Of a stretch of 64,000 nt of DNA, positions 41,103-49,572 are shown piece after piece (the first letter of the stretch is position 1; every line of letters starts with the position of its first letter). The notes beneath the pieces were generated by a model, which did no database searches, was not told the DNA's origin, and saw only the letters and a list, made by a program, of their open reading frames with translations. Source of the stretch: QHXW01 sp963847515 (GTDB taxonomy: Bacteria > Acidobacteriota > Terriglobia > Bryobacterales > Bryobacteraceae); NCBI GenBank assembly GCA_963847515.1, contig CAWKAA010000001.1, forward strand, positions 1,178,001-1,242,000, written 5' to 3'. The position numbers and the translations under genes were made by a program.

Positions 41103-41305
41103 CCTTGGTTCATTGCAGCTTCTCTCTAACGCAGTAAGGAAATTCGTTGAGTTCGATGTCAGACGCAAGAGTCTATTCTGAGCCAACTCGCCGGTTCTGG
41201 ACTGCCATCCCGCACCGGAGGCAGACTCCTTGGCCGATGCGCCCAGCCCAAAACCTGTCGGCCGAAAATGACGGGTTCAGACACGGGCTACTAACTAGGC
41301 ACCGG

Positions 41306-41395
41306 CTACTCCGGCATCGATTCGAGGTACATGATCACATTGGCAATGCGCAGGTTCACCAGAGCAGCGTTGGACTCGTCCGCAGCCGGGACCCC
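41306..41395 (-). pseudogene. C-terminal remnant of a monohaem cytochrome
   Basis: SNAALVNLRIANVIMYLESM matches the end of the cytochrome at 12658-13077 (NNAALTKLRIANLTKYIESM). Only about 29 codons remain. Confidence 0.6.
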
Positions 41396-41499
41396 GCCGC
41401 TTAAACGCCGCTGCCCCGCATTCCTTTCGCATTAACTTATCCCACTGCAATCGTAGCTGGTTCGTGACGTGCGGTGGTTCAGAGGGAGGGAGGTGAAAC

Positions 41500-41655
41500 A
41501 TGTCGCTGCTTGAAGCGAAAGCCGGGCGCGTTCCTCCGGTGTCAGCAACAAAATGTCGACGACAAGAGGTCAGGGTCTGGGCTCTGATAGCGTTATTAGG
41601 CGTGGTTACGTTGATTGCAGGCTGGGTTCTGTGGGCGAAAATCTCGGGCTTCTGA
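41500..41655 (+). CDS. Small single-helix membrane protein
   Basis: 51 residues after GGGAGGGAGGTGAAAC. A basic N-terminal half then one membrane helix (VWALIALLGVVTLIAGWVLW) and AKISGF. The strong ribosome site supports real translation. No family recognised; it lies alone among remnants. Confidence 0.5.
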   Translation: MSLLEAKAGRVPPVSATKCRRQEVRVWALIALLGVVTLIAGWVLWAKISGF

Positions 41656-41760
41656 TCTGCCCGCTCAGTGCTTAGTTCAACCCGCCGCGAAACCGGTTCA
41701 TATGCAACGAGAGGCCTTGGCGTACCGTTCCCGAATGATGTCGATAATCCGATGCTATCT

Positions 41761-41915
41761 CTACTGCCAACCTCCACCCAGAGCCTTATAGAGTTGCGCG
41801 ACACTCAGCACTTCGCTTAATCGGATTTGCTATAGAGCGAGCTGAGCCTGGAAGAGATCCCGGTAGGCATCCAGCGCATTCAGAAGCGTGTCCACATCAC
41901 CGCAGTACCGCACTT
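41761..41915 (-). pseudogene. C-terminal remnant of a TolC/NodT outer-membrane efflux protein
   Basis: DVDTLLNALDAYRDLFQAQL then, after a TAG, QIRLSEVLSVAQLYKALGGG: the last coiled-coil helices and the ALGGGW end typical of NodT-type efflux proteins. Pairs logically with the RND pump remnant at 16.5 kb. Confidence 0.65.
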
Positions 41916-41964
41916 AGGCCAGAGCGCCGAACGGTAGTGTTGGGGAGGACCCCTCCGCACCATT

Positions 41965-41978
41965 GGGGCACGTCACAC
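41965..41978. promoter_or_regulatory. Operator-like GGGGCACGTCACAC
   Basis: Degenerate copy of the GGGTGA-N2-TCACCC palindrome, closest to the nifJ copy; centred about 96 bp upstream of the predicted universal stress protein transcript. Confidence 0.4.
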
Positions 41979-42040
41979 ACTCTGGCGCCCAATCCCGGCG
42001 ATGCCACTTATAGCGGTGAACAAGTTACCCGTGGCTATTC

Positions 42041-42056
42041 TGGCCCGCGTCTTGCA
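42041..42056 (+). promoter_or_regulatory. Sigma54-like promoter of the 42.1 kb universal stress protein
   Basis: TGGCCCGCGTCTTGCA: TGGCCCG box, GG-N10-GC and TTGCA; shares the CGTC spacer with the ADH promoter. About 42 bases before the ATG. Confidence 0.75.
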
Positions 42057-42084
42057 TCCATATAGACCTCTTGCATCCATATAG
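42051..42084 (+). repeat. Short tandem repeat over the promoter -12 region
   Basis: CTTGCATCCATATAG occurs at 42051-42065 and again at 42070-42084 (period 19). The first copy supplies the TTGCA of the promoter; the second has no GG ten bases upstream. Confidence 0.7.
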
Positions 42085-42097
42085 AAAGGAGAGGAAA

Positions 42098-42982
42098 ATG
42101 CCGACCTTCAAACACATCCTTTTTCCGATAGATTTCTCCGAGCAGAACTGCGGCATAGCTCCGTACGTGGCCTGCATGGCAAGCCGATATGGGGCGCGCG
42201 TTACAATGTTGCACGCGATGGAATTACCGACCGCAGCCGATCCGGAATGGTCGGGATATGCCGGCGGATGGCCGGCATATGCTAGCTCGGAGGATTTCCA
42301 GGCGATCGTGGAGGAGAGGAATCAGCGCGTCGAGTCGTTCCTGAAAGGTGAATTTCAAAATATTTCCACAACGCGCCTCATGCACGAGGGGGATCCGGCG
42401 CGGCTGATCGTTGAGTATGCACAGAAGGAGCACGTCGATCTCATAATGATGCCGACGCATGGATATGGCCCCTTTCGGCGATTCCTGCTCGGCTCGGTGA
42501 CCGCCAAAGTACTTCACGACGTGAAATGCCCGGTCTGGACGAGCGCACACGTGCCGGACATCCCCAAACAGCCCGCCGGATATCGCAACGTGCTTTGTGC
42601 GGTGGACCTCACTTCGAAAAGCGTACCGCTCATCCAATGGGCGTCCGTATTCGCCCGCGATCACAGAGCCAACCTGAAACTGGCGCACGCCGTTCCGGGC
42701 GCGGAGGCACGAGGCGGTGTTGACATCGAGGATGGATTCCAGGCATTTTTGTTCGATGTGGCCCGTGAGGCGGTCGCAAAACTACAACGGGAAGCCGGCG
42801 CAAATGCTGACGCGGTGTTCGAAGGCGGTGAGGTAGCGGCTGTAGTTCGGTACGTAGCAGAAGAGAATCACGCTGATCTTGTTGTGATTGGCCGGGGAGT
42901 TATGCCGGAACTGTTCGGACGGATGCGAACGCATGTCTATTCTATTGTTCGTGAGGCTCCCTGTCCTGTTATCAGCGTCTAA
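42098..42982 (+). CDS. Universal stress protein, tandem UspA domains
   Basis: 294 residues from ATG 42098 (AAAGGAGAGG). Two UspA folds in tandem. The first carries the ATP-type loop in MPTHGYGPFRRFLLGSVTA; the second ends VVIGRGVMPELFGRM..SIVREAPCPVISV with a degenerate loop. Begins KHILFPIDFSEQN, as in all four Usp proteins of this window, which are paralogues. Such proteins bind ATP and help survival under energy or oxygen limitation; the exact target is unknown. Confidence 0.92.
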   Translation: MPTFKHILFPIDFSEQNCGIAPYVACMASRYGARVTMLHAMELPTAADPEWSGYAGGWPAYASSEDFQAIVEERNQRVESFLKGEFQNISTTRLMHEGDPARLIVEYAQKEHVDLIMMPTHGYGPFRRFLLGSVTAKVLHDVKCPVWTSAHVPDIPKQPAGYRNVLCAVDLTSKSVPLIQWASVFARDHRANLKLAHAVPGAEARGGVDIEDGFQAFLFDVAREAVAKLQREAGANADAVFEGGEVAAVVRYVAEENHADLVVIGRGVMPELFGRMRTHVYSIVREAPCPVISV

Positions 42983-43093
42983 GCGCCTTGAGGATTTCAG
43001 CCTGCGCGAATAAATGATTATGCGATGCGTAGTAAGATAGAGTCCTTTCTCATTATCGATCTCAATGGCCCATTTCCTAGAGAGATCAATACT

Positions 43094-43666
43094 ATGAAGA
43101 TGATCATCCTCACTTTCGCGCTCTTCGCTTTGTCCGCTTTGGTCGAGGGCCAGCCCGCCAAGGCCGAAGCGGCACAGATGCCGGACCAGCTGTCGGCTGA
43201 GAAGTGGTTCGTCGGGAACTGGATCTGCGAGGGGGCACAGCACGCCTCGCCGATGGGGCCTGGAGTGAAGTTCACCGACCCGTTCAGCTTTAAAATGGCG
43301 CTAGGCGGCTCCTGGCTCATCTTCCACATCGATCAGCTGAAGGGTCCAGTGAAGGGCAAACAAACGCTGATCGGCTCGATTACCTGGGACGCCAATGCCA
43401 GGGTGCACGTCCGCCGGGACCTGAACATAGGCGGCTCACGAGTGGACGTAACCTCGCTCGGATGGCACGGCGACAAGCTTGTTTTCACGGGCTACATGGT
43501 CGCTGGCGATGAGAAGCTGCCCGTCAAGCACACCCTCACGAAGAAAGGTGATGCGGCGTACGACAGCGCGCTCGAAGTGACTGGCGCGGACGGCAAGCCA
43601 ATGCAGTGGGAAGAAGAGAGCTGCAAGAAGGTCAGCGGCGCGAGAGCAAGGACGCTCAATCCCTAA
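43094..43666 (+). CDS. Secreted DUF1579/lipocalin-like protein
   Basis: 190 residues: signal peptide (MKMIILTFALFALSALVEG) then a beta-rich domain starting WFVGNWICEG and containing LGGSWLIFHI, GSITWDANARVHV and VFTGYMVAGDEKLPVKHTLT. The repeated G-x-W pattern resembles DUF1579/THAP4-like beta-barrels of Acidobacteriota. Function unknown. Single gene; no sigma54-like element seen. Confidence 0.6.
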   Translation: MKMIILTFALFALSALVEGQPAKAEAAQMPDQLSAEKWFVGNWICEGAQHASPMGPGVKFTDPFSFKMALGGSWLIFHIDQLKGPVKGKQTLIGSITWDANARVHVRRDLNIGGSRVDVTSLGWHGDKLVFTGYMVAGDEKLPVKHTLTKKGDAAYDSALEVTGADGKPMQWEEESCKKVSGARARTLNP

Positions 43667-43876
43667 ACTATGTGACCATGGGGCCTTTTTCTCCTGGGCG
43701 TGGGGGCCTTGAGTTCGCATTGACCAGCCGTACTTTCCCCATGCCAGTGTGATGGCACAAGTGCGGCTCTGAACTGCTCCGATGAAACCTTCCCCAAATC
43801 CGTTTCTGGAAGTGTGCGATATGTCGGTTCCGGGATAGATCTTGAGTAAAATGCCTTTCAAGAAAGAAATCGTGAC

Positions 43877-44346
43877 TTATAGCGGTTGGTCGCGCACCAC
43901 CGTCTCATGTGCGGCCATCAGCCATTTGCCATTCACTTCCCTGAGCACTATTAGAATGCGCCCATCGACCGTCACACCCGCATTGGTCGCCTGGTAGGTG
44001 CCCGCACAGTAAGCGAGGTCGCCGGTGTAGTAGAGCGTCAGCTGCCTTACGAAGTCGATGTGCCCGCCCGCCTTGATGCCGCGTTCCCAATAAGCCTCGA
44101 TCGCCTGCCTCCCGTGCGCCAGGATGTGTGCCGAGAGATAGTAGCCGTCGTCGGTGTACAAAGCCGCGACCTTCGCCGCGTCTCCGGCGTTATGAAGTTG
44201 ATCCAATCCTCCGACACCTGCCGGATGGCCGCCTCGTCGGCGCTCATCGGCCGCCCGCGCACTTCAGGCTTTGGTGGTGCCGCCTGCGGCGTGGCAAGGC
44301 GCGAGGCCATGCACAATGCAGCAAACAATACGAAGGCTCTTTTCAT
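43877..44346 (-). CDS. SnoaL/DUF4440-like secreted protein, one frameshift
   Basis: NTF2-like fold: after a signal peptide (MKRAFVLFAALCMASRL) come SADEAAIRQVSEDW, a frame change near 44205, DQLHNAGDAAKVAALYTDDG, LAHGRQAIEAYWERGIKAGG and LIVLREVNGKWLMAAHET. About 156 residues when joined. The family is used for many small enzymes and binding proteins; no role can be assigned. Confidence 0.7.
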
Positions 44347-44507
44347 AGCCGGACGGCAGAACAGAAAGCCAGAAGTGTCACTATGTTCTTCAATTCTCAA
44401 ATAGGCGGGCCGTTGTTTGCGCCCGCTCACATTATCGAGGGCGATGGATGACCACAATTACAGTCGGCGGCCTAATGATGTCGTCATCCTGGATCTCGAT
44501 TCGGGAC

Positions 44508-45374
44508 TCAAACGCGAACCACCGGGCAGGGAGATTGGCGAATGATTGAATACGCATTGGACCGGAGCCCGCCCAGCGTTTCATGCAAGCAACCTTGCCC
44601 GATCACAACAAGGTCTGCGGCGTGGTGGACCGCTGCCTTGCGAACCGTCTCGGCAATCTTCCCCCCTTCTATGCAAACCTTCGCCGTGATGCCTGCCTTC
44701 CGCTGGAGGCCCGTGATGTACTCGCGGGCGTACTCGGTGAGATAGGCACGAAAGCGCACTTCTCCGGCCGGCGTGGGACCGTCGAGCGCTGGAATCGCGT
44801 GCATCAGGGTCAATTCCGCTTTGTGGGATTCAGCAAATTCTGCTGCCCACTGCATGGAGGCCACAGCCTCCGATCTCAGGTCGACCGCGCACATGACCGC
44901 CTGGCAACCGAGCCGCACGAACGATACTTCGTCATGCACGTCCGTCCAAACCGGACAGTGCGCACCGTGCAGCACCTTGGCGGTGACTGAGCCTAGCAGA
45001 AGACGCCGGAACGGGCCATGACCGTGCGTAGGCATCATGATCAAGTCCATGTGTTCTTTACGCGCGTACTCCGTAATTACGTGAGCCGGGTCGCCGTTGT
45101 CGACGAGCTTTTCCAGCTTGGAAACATTCTGCAACTCACTCCGCAAGTAGGCGTCGAGGGTATGCTGCTGCTCTTTTTCGAGTTGTTCGGTGTCAACCAG
45201 CAACTCAAGCTCGGAGGAGGCGAGTTCGCTAAACCAAACTGGGGGAATCTGCAAGACGTGGAGCACTGTCAACTTGGCATCGAAATGCCTTGCTATCGCA
45301 GCCGCGTGATGGGCTGCTGCGCTACACCGCTCGGAAAAGTCCACGGGGAACAGGATGTTTTGTATATGAAGCAT
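44508..45374 (-). CDS. Universal stress protein, tandem UspA domains
   Basis: 288 residues starting MLHIQNILFPVDFSERCSAA. First domain with MPTHGHGPFRRLLLGSVTAK, second ending VIGQGCLHETLGGLRSNAYS. Paralogue of the proteins at 42.1, 55.0 and 55.9 kb. The degenerate-receiver gene ends 21 bp upstream, so the pair is probably one transcript. Confidence 0.92.
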   Translation of the reverse strand: MLHIQNILFPVDFSERCSAAAHHAAAIARHFDAKLTVLHVLQIPPVWFSELASSELELLVDTEQLEKEQQHTLDAYLRSELQNVSKLEKLVDNGDPAHVITEYARKEHMDLIMMPTHGHGPFRRLLLGSVTAKVLHGAHCPVWTDVHDEVSFVRLGCQAVMCAVDLRSEAVASMQWAAEFAESHKAELTLMHAIPALDGPTPAGEVRFRAYLTEYAREYITGLQRKAGITAKVCIEGGKIAETVRKAAVHHAADLVVIGQGCLHETLGGLRSNAYSIIRQSPCPVVRV

Positions 45375-45395
45375 GAGAGTTTCCTTTCGCTATGA

Positions 45396-45833
45396 CTAAC
45401 TCACCGCCTTCAGCGTGGCTAGCCCCTTCAGCGCGCAGGCTTGGTCCCACCATTTGCGGGATGCCAGGCTGATCACCCGCAAGACTTCGTCCCGGTTGAA
45501 AGGGACCTGCAGAAGATCGTAGCCACCTGAGCTCAAGACTTCCATCCACAATCGATCATCTGGCTGGGCGGTGTAGACCAGCACGTCGGGCGGGTTCGGG
45601 AAGCGGCGGACTGCTGCAAGAACGTCCTTCCAAGTGCCATCGGACAATTGCTTGGAGCACACGATGACGGGTACCAAGTTCTTCTCGAGGAATTGTATCG
45701 CCCTGGAAATATCAGGAACACAATGGAATATCCAGTTCGTATGCCCCATGATGGATCGGAGGGCCGCACAGTCTTTCTTGTCGTTATTGATCGTAAGAAC
45801 TTCGAGCTTGCGTTTCTGAGTGCTAGCAGTCAT
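45396..45833 (-). CDS. Receiver-like protein lacking the phospho-acceptor
   Basis: 145 residues from ATG 45833. Receiver-fold pattern KLEVLTINNDKKDCAALRSI, PVIVCSKQLSDGTWKDVLAA, DVLVYTAQPDDRLWMEVL and GGYDLLQVPFNRDEVL. The phospho-acceptor place holds Ser (C-S-K-Q-L-S) and the KP lysine is Val (QVPF). No output domain. Related to 16.8 and 13.5 kb proteins through the xLxxGxWKxxL motif. Precedes a universal stress protein in one unit. Confidence 0.7.
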   Translation of the reverse strand: MTASTQKRKLEVLTINNDKKDCAALRSIMGHTNWIFHCVPDISRAIQFLEKNLVPVIVCSKQLSDGTWKDVLAAVRRFPNPPDVLVYTAQPDDRLWMEVLSSGGYDLLQVPFNRDEVLRVISLASRKWWDQACALKGLATLKAVS

Positions 45834-45914
45834 TGATTTCACTTCCTTCCTAAATGGCCTCAATGGTCTCGGGCGTTATGTCCGGATTCTGTTAGTGGTC
45901 GCCACTAGTCCAAC

Positions 45915-45930
45915 TGCAAGCCCAATTCCG
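45915..45930 (-). promoter_or_regulatory. Sigma54-like promoter of the receiver-like/Usp unit
   Basis: Minus-strand CGGAATTGGGCTTGCA: GG-N10-GC and TTGCA at -12; leader of about 70 bases. Confidence 0.5.
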
Positions 45931-46059
45931 TTGCACAGTCCAAATGCTGTCAATGGATAACTACGACCGTAAGGCGAAGGAGGTGCTTTCCTGCGGAAAT
46001 TGGCCCAGCCCGCTGCGTAAATTCCCTTAGAAGTACCCTCAATAATCCTCTGACGGCCG

Positions 46060-47196
46060 TTAATAACGGAAGAGCGCGGCGATGGGAGCCTTGGGGCCCA
46101 TGGTCTTGCCCGGCAACATGAACATCTCAGCGCCAGAGCGGATGCTCAAAACTGCCGCCATATTCAGCAGATCCTCCGGGCTCTCGGATTCGAGCGCTTC
46201 CAATGTGGCCCCAAACTCGGCCCCTTCAGCCAGAAAGAGCTTCGCGATTCGGCCTTCTTCGGCAGTCCTCGCGATTTGCCGGATGTCCCTGGAAATCCGC
46301 TTCGTGCCAGCCCATTCACGTAGCTGCCGGAGCTGTTCTTCGGCTTTCGATGCAGACTGCATGCGCGCGCTTTGGTATGCCAGATGGGCGATCTCCTGTA
46401 CGCTCAGCGTGTGAAGATCTCCCTCCAAATCGCCTGCCGATAAGGCCGGATACGCTGCTGACCGGCGATAGCTGGCCACCTCGTATCTGGCGCCAGAAAG
46501 CATCAGGGGCTTGCCTTTGAGGGTGTCGGATAGGCCTTTGTCCACAAGACTGAAGAAGTGATGCAGCCGTTCGTTGCCCTTTTCCCGTTCCGAGCCTGTG
46601 CCAAACGCGACACCGGACATGGAGCCGCTCGATTTGCCGGCTGCCGAGCGGTTGCGAAGCATGTGATCGGGGGCATTGAAAGCGCCAGCTTCTTCAACAT
46701 TTTTGGGTACCGCAGCCGGGAGTTGTAATTCTTCACAGTCGCCATCTGAATAATGGAGCAGACGAATATGTTTTTGACTCAATCCGAGAATATAGAACTC
46801 CCGATCCGTGCAGAGTCGGTCCAGAAACGGTACGATGTGGAAATACCGCCCCACCACCGTCCGGGCGCCGATTGGCCCGAGCAGATAAAATCGGCGGAAC
46901 GCCGTAGGCGAGCGGAAAATCACCATACCTCTTCCCCCAACGCTCATCTCGGGATCCTCCTCCAGCTCAAGGATTGGGTCCATCAGCGCTTCCACCTCCT
47001 CCACTGCGATCTGCTTGAGCAGCTCTTCGTGTGCCGTACGAGCAGAAGCTTTCAGTTGAATGGCATAAGCCAGAGCTCGCCCGCCCTGATGATACGCCGG
47101 TAGCGTGATCGTGATACACGGGCCAGGCGACTCGCATAGCGGCTTCAAGTCGTCCCAATGCAACATCTCCGTGGGTACTACTCTTACTGGCATCAT
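46060..47196 (-). CDS. baeRF-like protein (bacterial archaeo-eukaryotic release-factor family)
   Basis: 378 residues. The opening PGPCITITLPAYHQGG is the usual start of baeRF proteins (PcvSiYlPthR.g). It continues with FYILGLSQKHIRLLHYSDGD, HHFFSLVDKGLSDTLKGKPL and a C-terminal region resembling the eRF1 domain-3/L7Ae-like fold. The family is proposed to act on ribosomes under stress (established as a comparative-genomics prediction). Divergent from the cytochrome gene at 47445, each with its own sigma54-like promoter. Confidence 0.65.
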   Translation of the reverse strand: MMPVRVVPTEMLHWDDLKPLCESPGPCITITLPAYHQGGRALAYAIQLKASARTAHEELLKQIAVEEVEALMDPILELEEDPEMSVGGRGMVIFRSPTAFRRFYLLGPIGARTVVGRYFHIVPFLDRLCTDREFYILGLSQKHIRLLHYSDGDCEELQLPAAVPKNVEEAGAFNAPDHMLRNRSAAGKSSGSMSGVAFGTGSEREKGNERLHHFFSLVDKGLSDTLKGKPLMLSGARYEVASYRRSAAYPALSAGDLEGDLHTLSVQEIAHLAYQSARMQSASKAEEQLRQLREWAGTKRISRDIRQIARTAEEGRIAKLFLAEGAEFGATLEALESESPEDLLNMAAVLSIRSGAEMFMLPGKTMGPKAPIAALFRY

Positions 47197-47269
47197 AGTA
47201 TTGCTCCTGTCGAATTAACCAACTTCTATTAGTTGTTCTCTCCGGCGTATCACCGGCCAGTTGTTTCGC

Positions 47270-47285
47270 TGCAATACCAGGGCCG
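47270..47285 (-). promoter_or_regulatory. Sigma54-like promoter of the baeRF-like gene
   Basis: Minus-strand CGGCCCTGGTATTGCA: GGCCC at -24, N10, TTGCA at -12. Confidence 0.65.
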
Positions 47286-47401
47286 ATTTTCTTGGGAAAT
47301 CGATTGGGCGCAGCGCTCCCCCGCTAAGGACTGGGTCAAATACTTCAAGAGAGAGGCGACGTTAGCCTCGGCTATCTTGAAGGGCCCGATACGATCGGTT
47401 T

Positions 47402-47417
47402 CGGTATGCCGCTTGCA
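47402..47417 (+). promoter_or_regulatory. Sigma54-like promoter of the 47.4 kb cytochrome
   Basis: CGGTATGCCGCTTGCA: GG-N10-GC and TTGCA; predicted start near 47428, 17 bases before the ATG. Confidence 0.6.
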
Positions 47418-47444
47418 AGATGTCTTAAGGAAAGAGAGGTGAAT

Positions 47445-47894
47445 ATGCGGGCGACGATCGTTGGTGCTCTGGTGGTCGGCGGATCGTTGGTAGTTTATAC
47501 CTTCTGCTCGGCGCATGTTCAGTCGATGCAAGCTCAGAGCGCTCGCCCTCCTGAAACGACGCGTCTGATCGAGTCGATTCAGGGGCCGGCGCTATACAGG
47601 GCGTATTGTGCGGAGTGCCACGGCACCGATGGCAGGGGTGGCGGTCCGATGGCGAAATCGCTCAAGACGGCGCCTTCAGACTTGACACGTATCACAGCGC
47701 GAAACAGCGGGGAATTTCCGCTGGTGCGTTTGGAGAAGATCATCTCGGGCGAAGAAGCTGTCGCGGCGGGGCATGGGACGCGCGAGATGCCGGTATGGGG
47801 ACCGATCTTTTCGCAAATCGCTTGGGATCAAGACTTGGGAAGAATTCGCGTGTACAACCTCACAAGATTCATCGAAGAAATCCAGGTGAGGTAA
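47445..47894 (+). CDS. Monohaem cytochrome c
   Basis: 149 residues from ATG 47445 (GAGAGG upstream). Membrane anchor or signal peptide (TIVGALVVGGSLVVYTFC), haem CAECHG near 61, distal ligand in TREMPVWGPIF. Closest relative in the window is 12658-13077. Likely a periplasmic electron carrier induced together with the stress proteins. Confidence 0.88.
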   Translation: MRATIVGALVVGGSLVVYTFCSAHVQSMQAQSARPPETTRLIESIQGPALYRAYCAECHGTDGRGGGPMAKSLKTAPSDLTRITARNSGEFPLVRLEKIISGEEAVAAGHGTREMPVWGPIFSQIAWDQDLGRIRVYNLTRFIEEIQVR

Positions 47895-47982
47895 GGCAGG
47901 CGGCCGTGATTTTGAGGCGAGAGGAAGAATGATGAGCAGACCACATATTCTTGGCGACTTTGCTCACCCCTCGCGGCATCTT

Positions 47983-47998
47983 TGGCCAGACAATTGCG
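47983..47998 (+). promoter_or_regulatory. Sigma54-like promoter of the CBS-domain gene
   Basis: TGGCCAGACAATTGCG: TGGC at -24, GG-N10-GC, TTGC at -12; start predicted near 48009. Confidence 0.7.
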
Positions 47999-48031
47999 CT
48001 TGATTCGGCGATCTCTTGAAAGGAATGTGCT

Positions 48032-48481
48032 ATGCCTATCGGCGATATCTGTGTTCGTGAACTAATGATCGCAACCCGGGACACAACCGTCCAGGAAGCG
48101 GCGCGACTCATGCGCGAAAACCATGTGGGAGACCTGCTGGTCGTGGATCGGACCAAGAGGCATCGGACGCCACTCGGAATCGTAACCGACCGCGACATCG
48201 TGGTCGCGGTGGTGGCGCTCGATCTCGATCCGGCCGCACTCTCGGTGGGCGACATTATGGGTGCAGAACTGGAGACTGCTCCTGAGGACCAGGGTGTGTT
48301 CGAAACGATCCACCAGATGCGCTCCGCAGGCGTGCGCCGCATTCCGGTGGTCACACGGCAGGGTGCGTTGGTCGGAATTGTTTCCATAGACGATCTCATT
48401 CAATTGCTCGCGGAAGAGATGACCGAACTGGCGAAGTTGATTTCCCGTGAACAGCGCAAGGAAGCACTTGCCCGCAGGTAA
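48032..48481 (+). CDS. CBS-domain pair protein
   Basis: 149 residues made of two CBS motifs: VRELMIATRDTTVQEAARLM..HVGDLLVVD..TPLGIVTDRDIVV, and VGDIMGAELETAPEDQGVFE..GVRRIPVVTRQGALVGIVSI. Nothing else is attached. Stand-alone CBS pairs bind adenine nucleotides and sense energy state; the mycobacterial homologue Hrp1 belongs to the DosR dormancy regulon (established). AAAGGA precedes the ATG. Confidence 0.92.
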   Translation: MPIGDICVRELMIATRDTTVQEAARLMRENHVGDLLVVDRTKRHRTPLGIVTDRDIVVAVVALDLDPAALSVGDIMGAELETAPEDQGVFETIHQMRSAGVRRIPVVTRQGALVGIVSIDDLIQLLAEEMTELAKLISREQRKEALARR

Positions 48482-48510
48482 GGAAGGCGCCTCCGCCATG
48501 CTGTCCGACT

Positions 48511-48522
48511 GCGAGATCTCGC
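48511..48522. promoter_or_regulatory. Palindrome GCGAGATCTCGC upstream of the Hsp20 promoter
   Basis: Perfect 12-bp palindrome about 108 bp upstream of the predicted Hsp20 transcript start. Its sequence differs from the GGGTGA-type sites, so identity of the binding protein is open. Confidence 0.3.
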
Positions 48523-48597
48523 CCAACAACAGCGGAATATTACGCATGTGCGGGGAAGGCGAGTCCCTGAATTAGTAGTTCTAAAGCGGATTCGAGT

Positions 48598-48613
48598 GGG
48601 CAAGCTACTTGCA
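48598..48613 (+). promoter_or_regulatory. Sigma54-like promoter of the first Hsp20 gene
   Basis: GGGCAAGCTACTTGCA: GGCA at -24, N10, TTGCA; leader of about 110 bases. Confidence 0.6.
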
Positions 48614-48737
48614 AGTTCAACTTGCAGATGAAATAGAAACTGCGCAATGAAGCGGGCGCCCACGATGGCGTGCATCCAGCGTGCCATATGGGTTAAGCGA
48701 TGATCGACCGGTCACTGCTTGGAAAGGAGATGTTTGT

Positions 48738-49272
48738 ATGTTTGCAGTCAAATTGAATGATGAGAAAGCGAAAGAGGCTCTCGTCCGGCGTCCCGGATTC
48801 GAGGTGCCTCTGTTTCGTGGAAGCCTATTTAACATGAATCCCTTCACGTTGATGCGGCGCTTCACCGAAGACATGGACCGTGCGTTCGGCACGGTGCCGG
48901 GTACGGGGGAGACCCATTTTGGTCGCCCACGGTCGAGGTGAAAGAGGTGAATGGCAAACTCCTCGTGTATGCCGAGCTGCCAGGATTGAAGAAAGGCGAC
49001 ATCAAGGTTCAAGTGACCGAGGATGCGCTGATCCTGGAAGGAGAGCGAAAGCAAGAAAAAGAGGAAAAACGGGAGGGCTACTACCATTCTGAACGCAGCT
49101 ACGGGCACTTCTATCGCTCGATTCCGCTGCCGGAAGGCGTCACTCTCGATAAAGCCTCAGCCGAATTCACTAATGGCATCCTGGAGGTCACCATTCCAGT
49201 CGCAGAAACCAAGCAGAAACTCGCGAGGTTCCCGTGTCAGAAGGCGGGAAGGTTAAGACCGCCGGTGGTTAA
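48738..49272 (+). CDS. Hsp20/alpha-crystallin small heat-shock protein, two frameshifts
   Basis: About 178 residues when joined, from ATG 48738 (AAAGGAG). N-terminal region LFNMNPFTLMRRFTEDMDRA typical of bacterial Hsp20; frame lost near 48935; alpha-crystallin domain VEVKEVNGKLLVYAELPGLK, VTEDALILEGERKQE and SYGHFYRSIPLPEGV; second frame change near 49215, then a C-terminus ending GGKVKTAGG. ATP-independent chaperone. A clear terminator follows eight bases after the corrected stop, which supports the corrected frame. Confidence 0.85.
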
Positions 49273-49279
49273 CATTCGC

Positions 49280-49316
49280 GGCGGGGGCTCGCAGTTCATG
49301 GGCCCCCGCCTTTTTT
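49280..49316 (+). terminator. Rho-independent terminator after Hsp20
   Basis: Perfect nine-base arms GGCGGGGGC (49280-49288) and GCCCCCGCC (49302-49310), then TTTTTT. Confidence 0.9.
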
Positions 49317-49572
49317 GTTTGCCTGATGCTGTTTCGAGTTGCCAAACAGCCATGATCACTTATCGGACCACCTCACCGGTAATGACGACCTGTTGATCCA
49401 GCACCATGGGGCTCGTTCAGTTGTGGGAGTAAGACGTTGTAGCAGCCCGGTGCGAGGGATCTCGGAATTCGGAACCTCAGGAGGTCGCTCCGTTGCTCAA
49501 TCATGTGAGTCAGCGCCACTACGTCAGCATCAGCTGAGGAGCACATCGGCGACATGGGACCAGTCCAGGTGC

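Noticed and set aside
33749..41850. TAG interrupting conserved frames at 33749, in the GltD relic, the transposase relic and the TolC relic, suggesting amber suppression or recoding
   Set aside because: Three of the four are in clearly truncated relics, and TAG ends normal genes here (for example the Rieske gene at 62391), so ordinary nonsense changes explain it.
42051..42084. Tandem CTTGCATCCATATAG as the start of a CRISPR array or iteron
   Set aside because: Only two copies with a four-base spacer, located over a promoter; no further copies.
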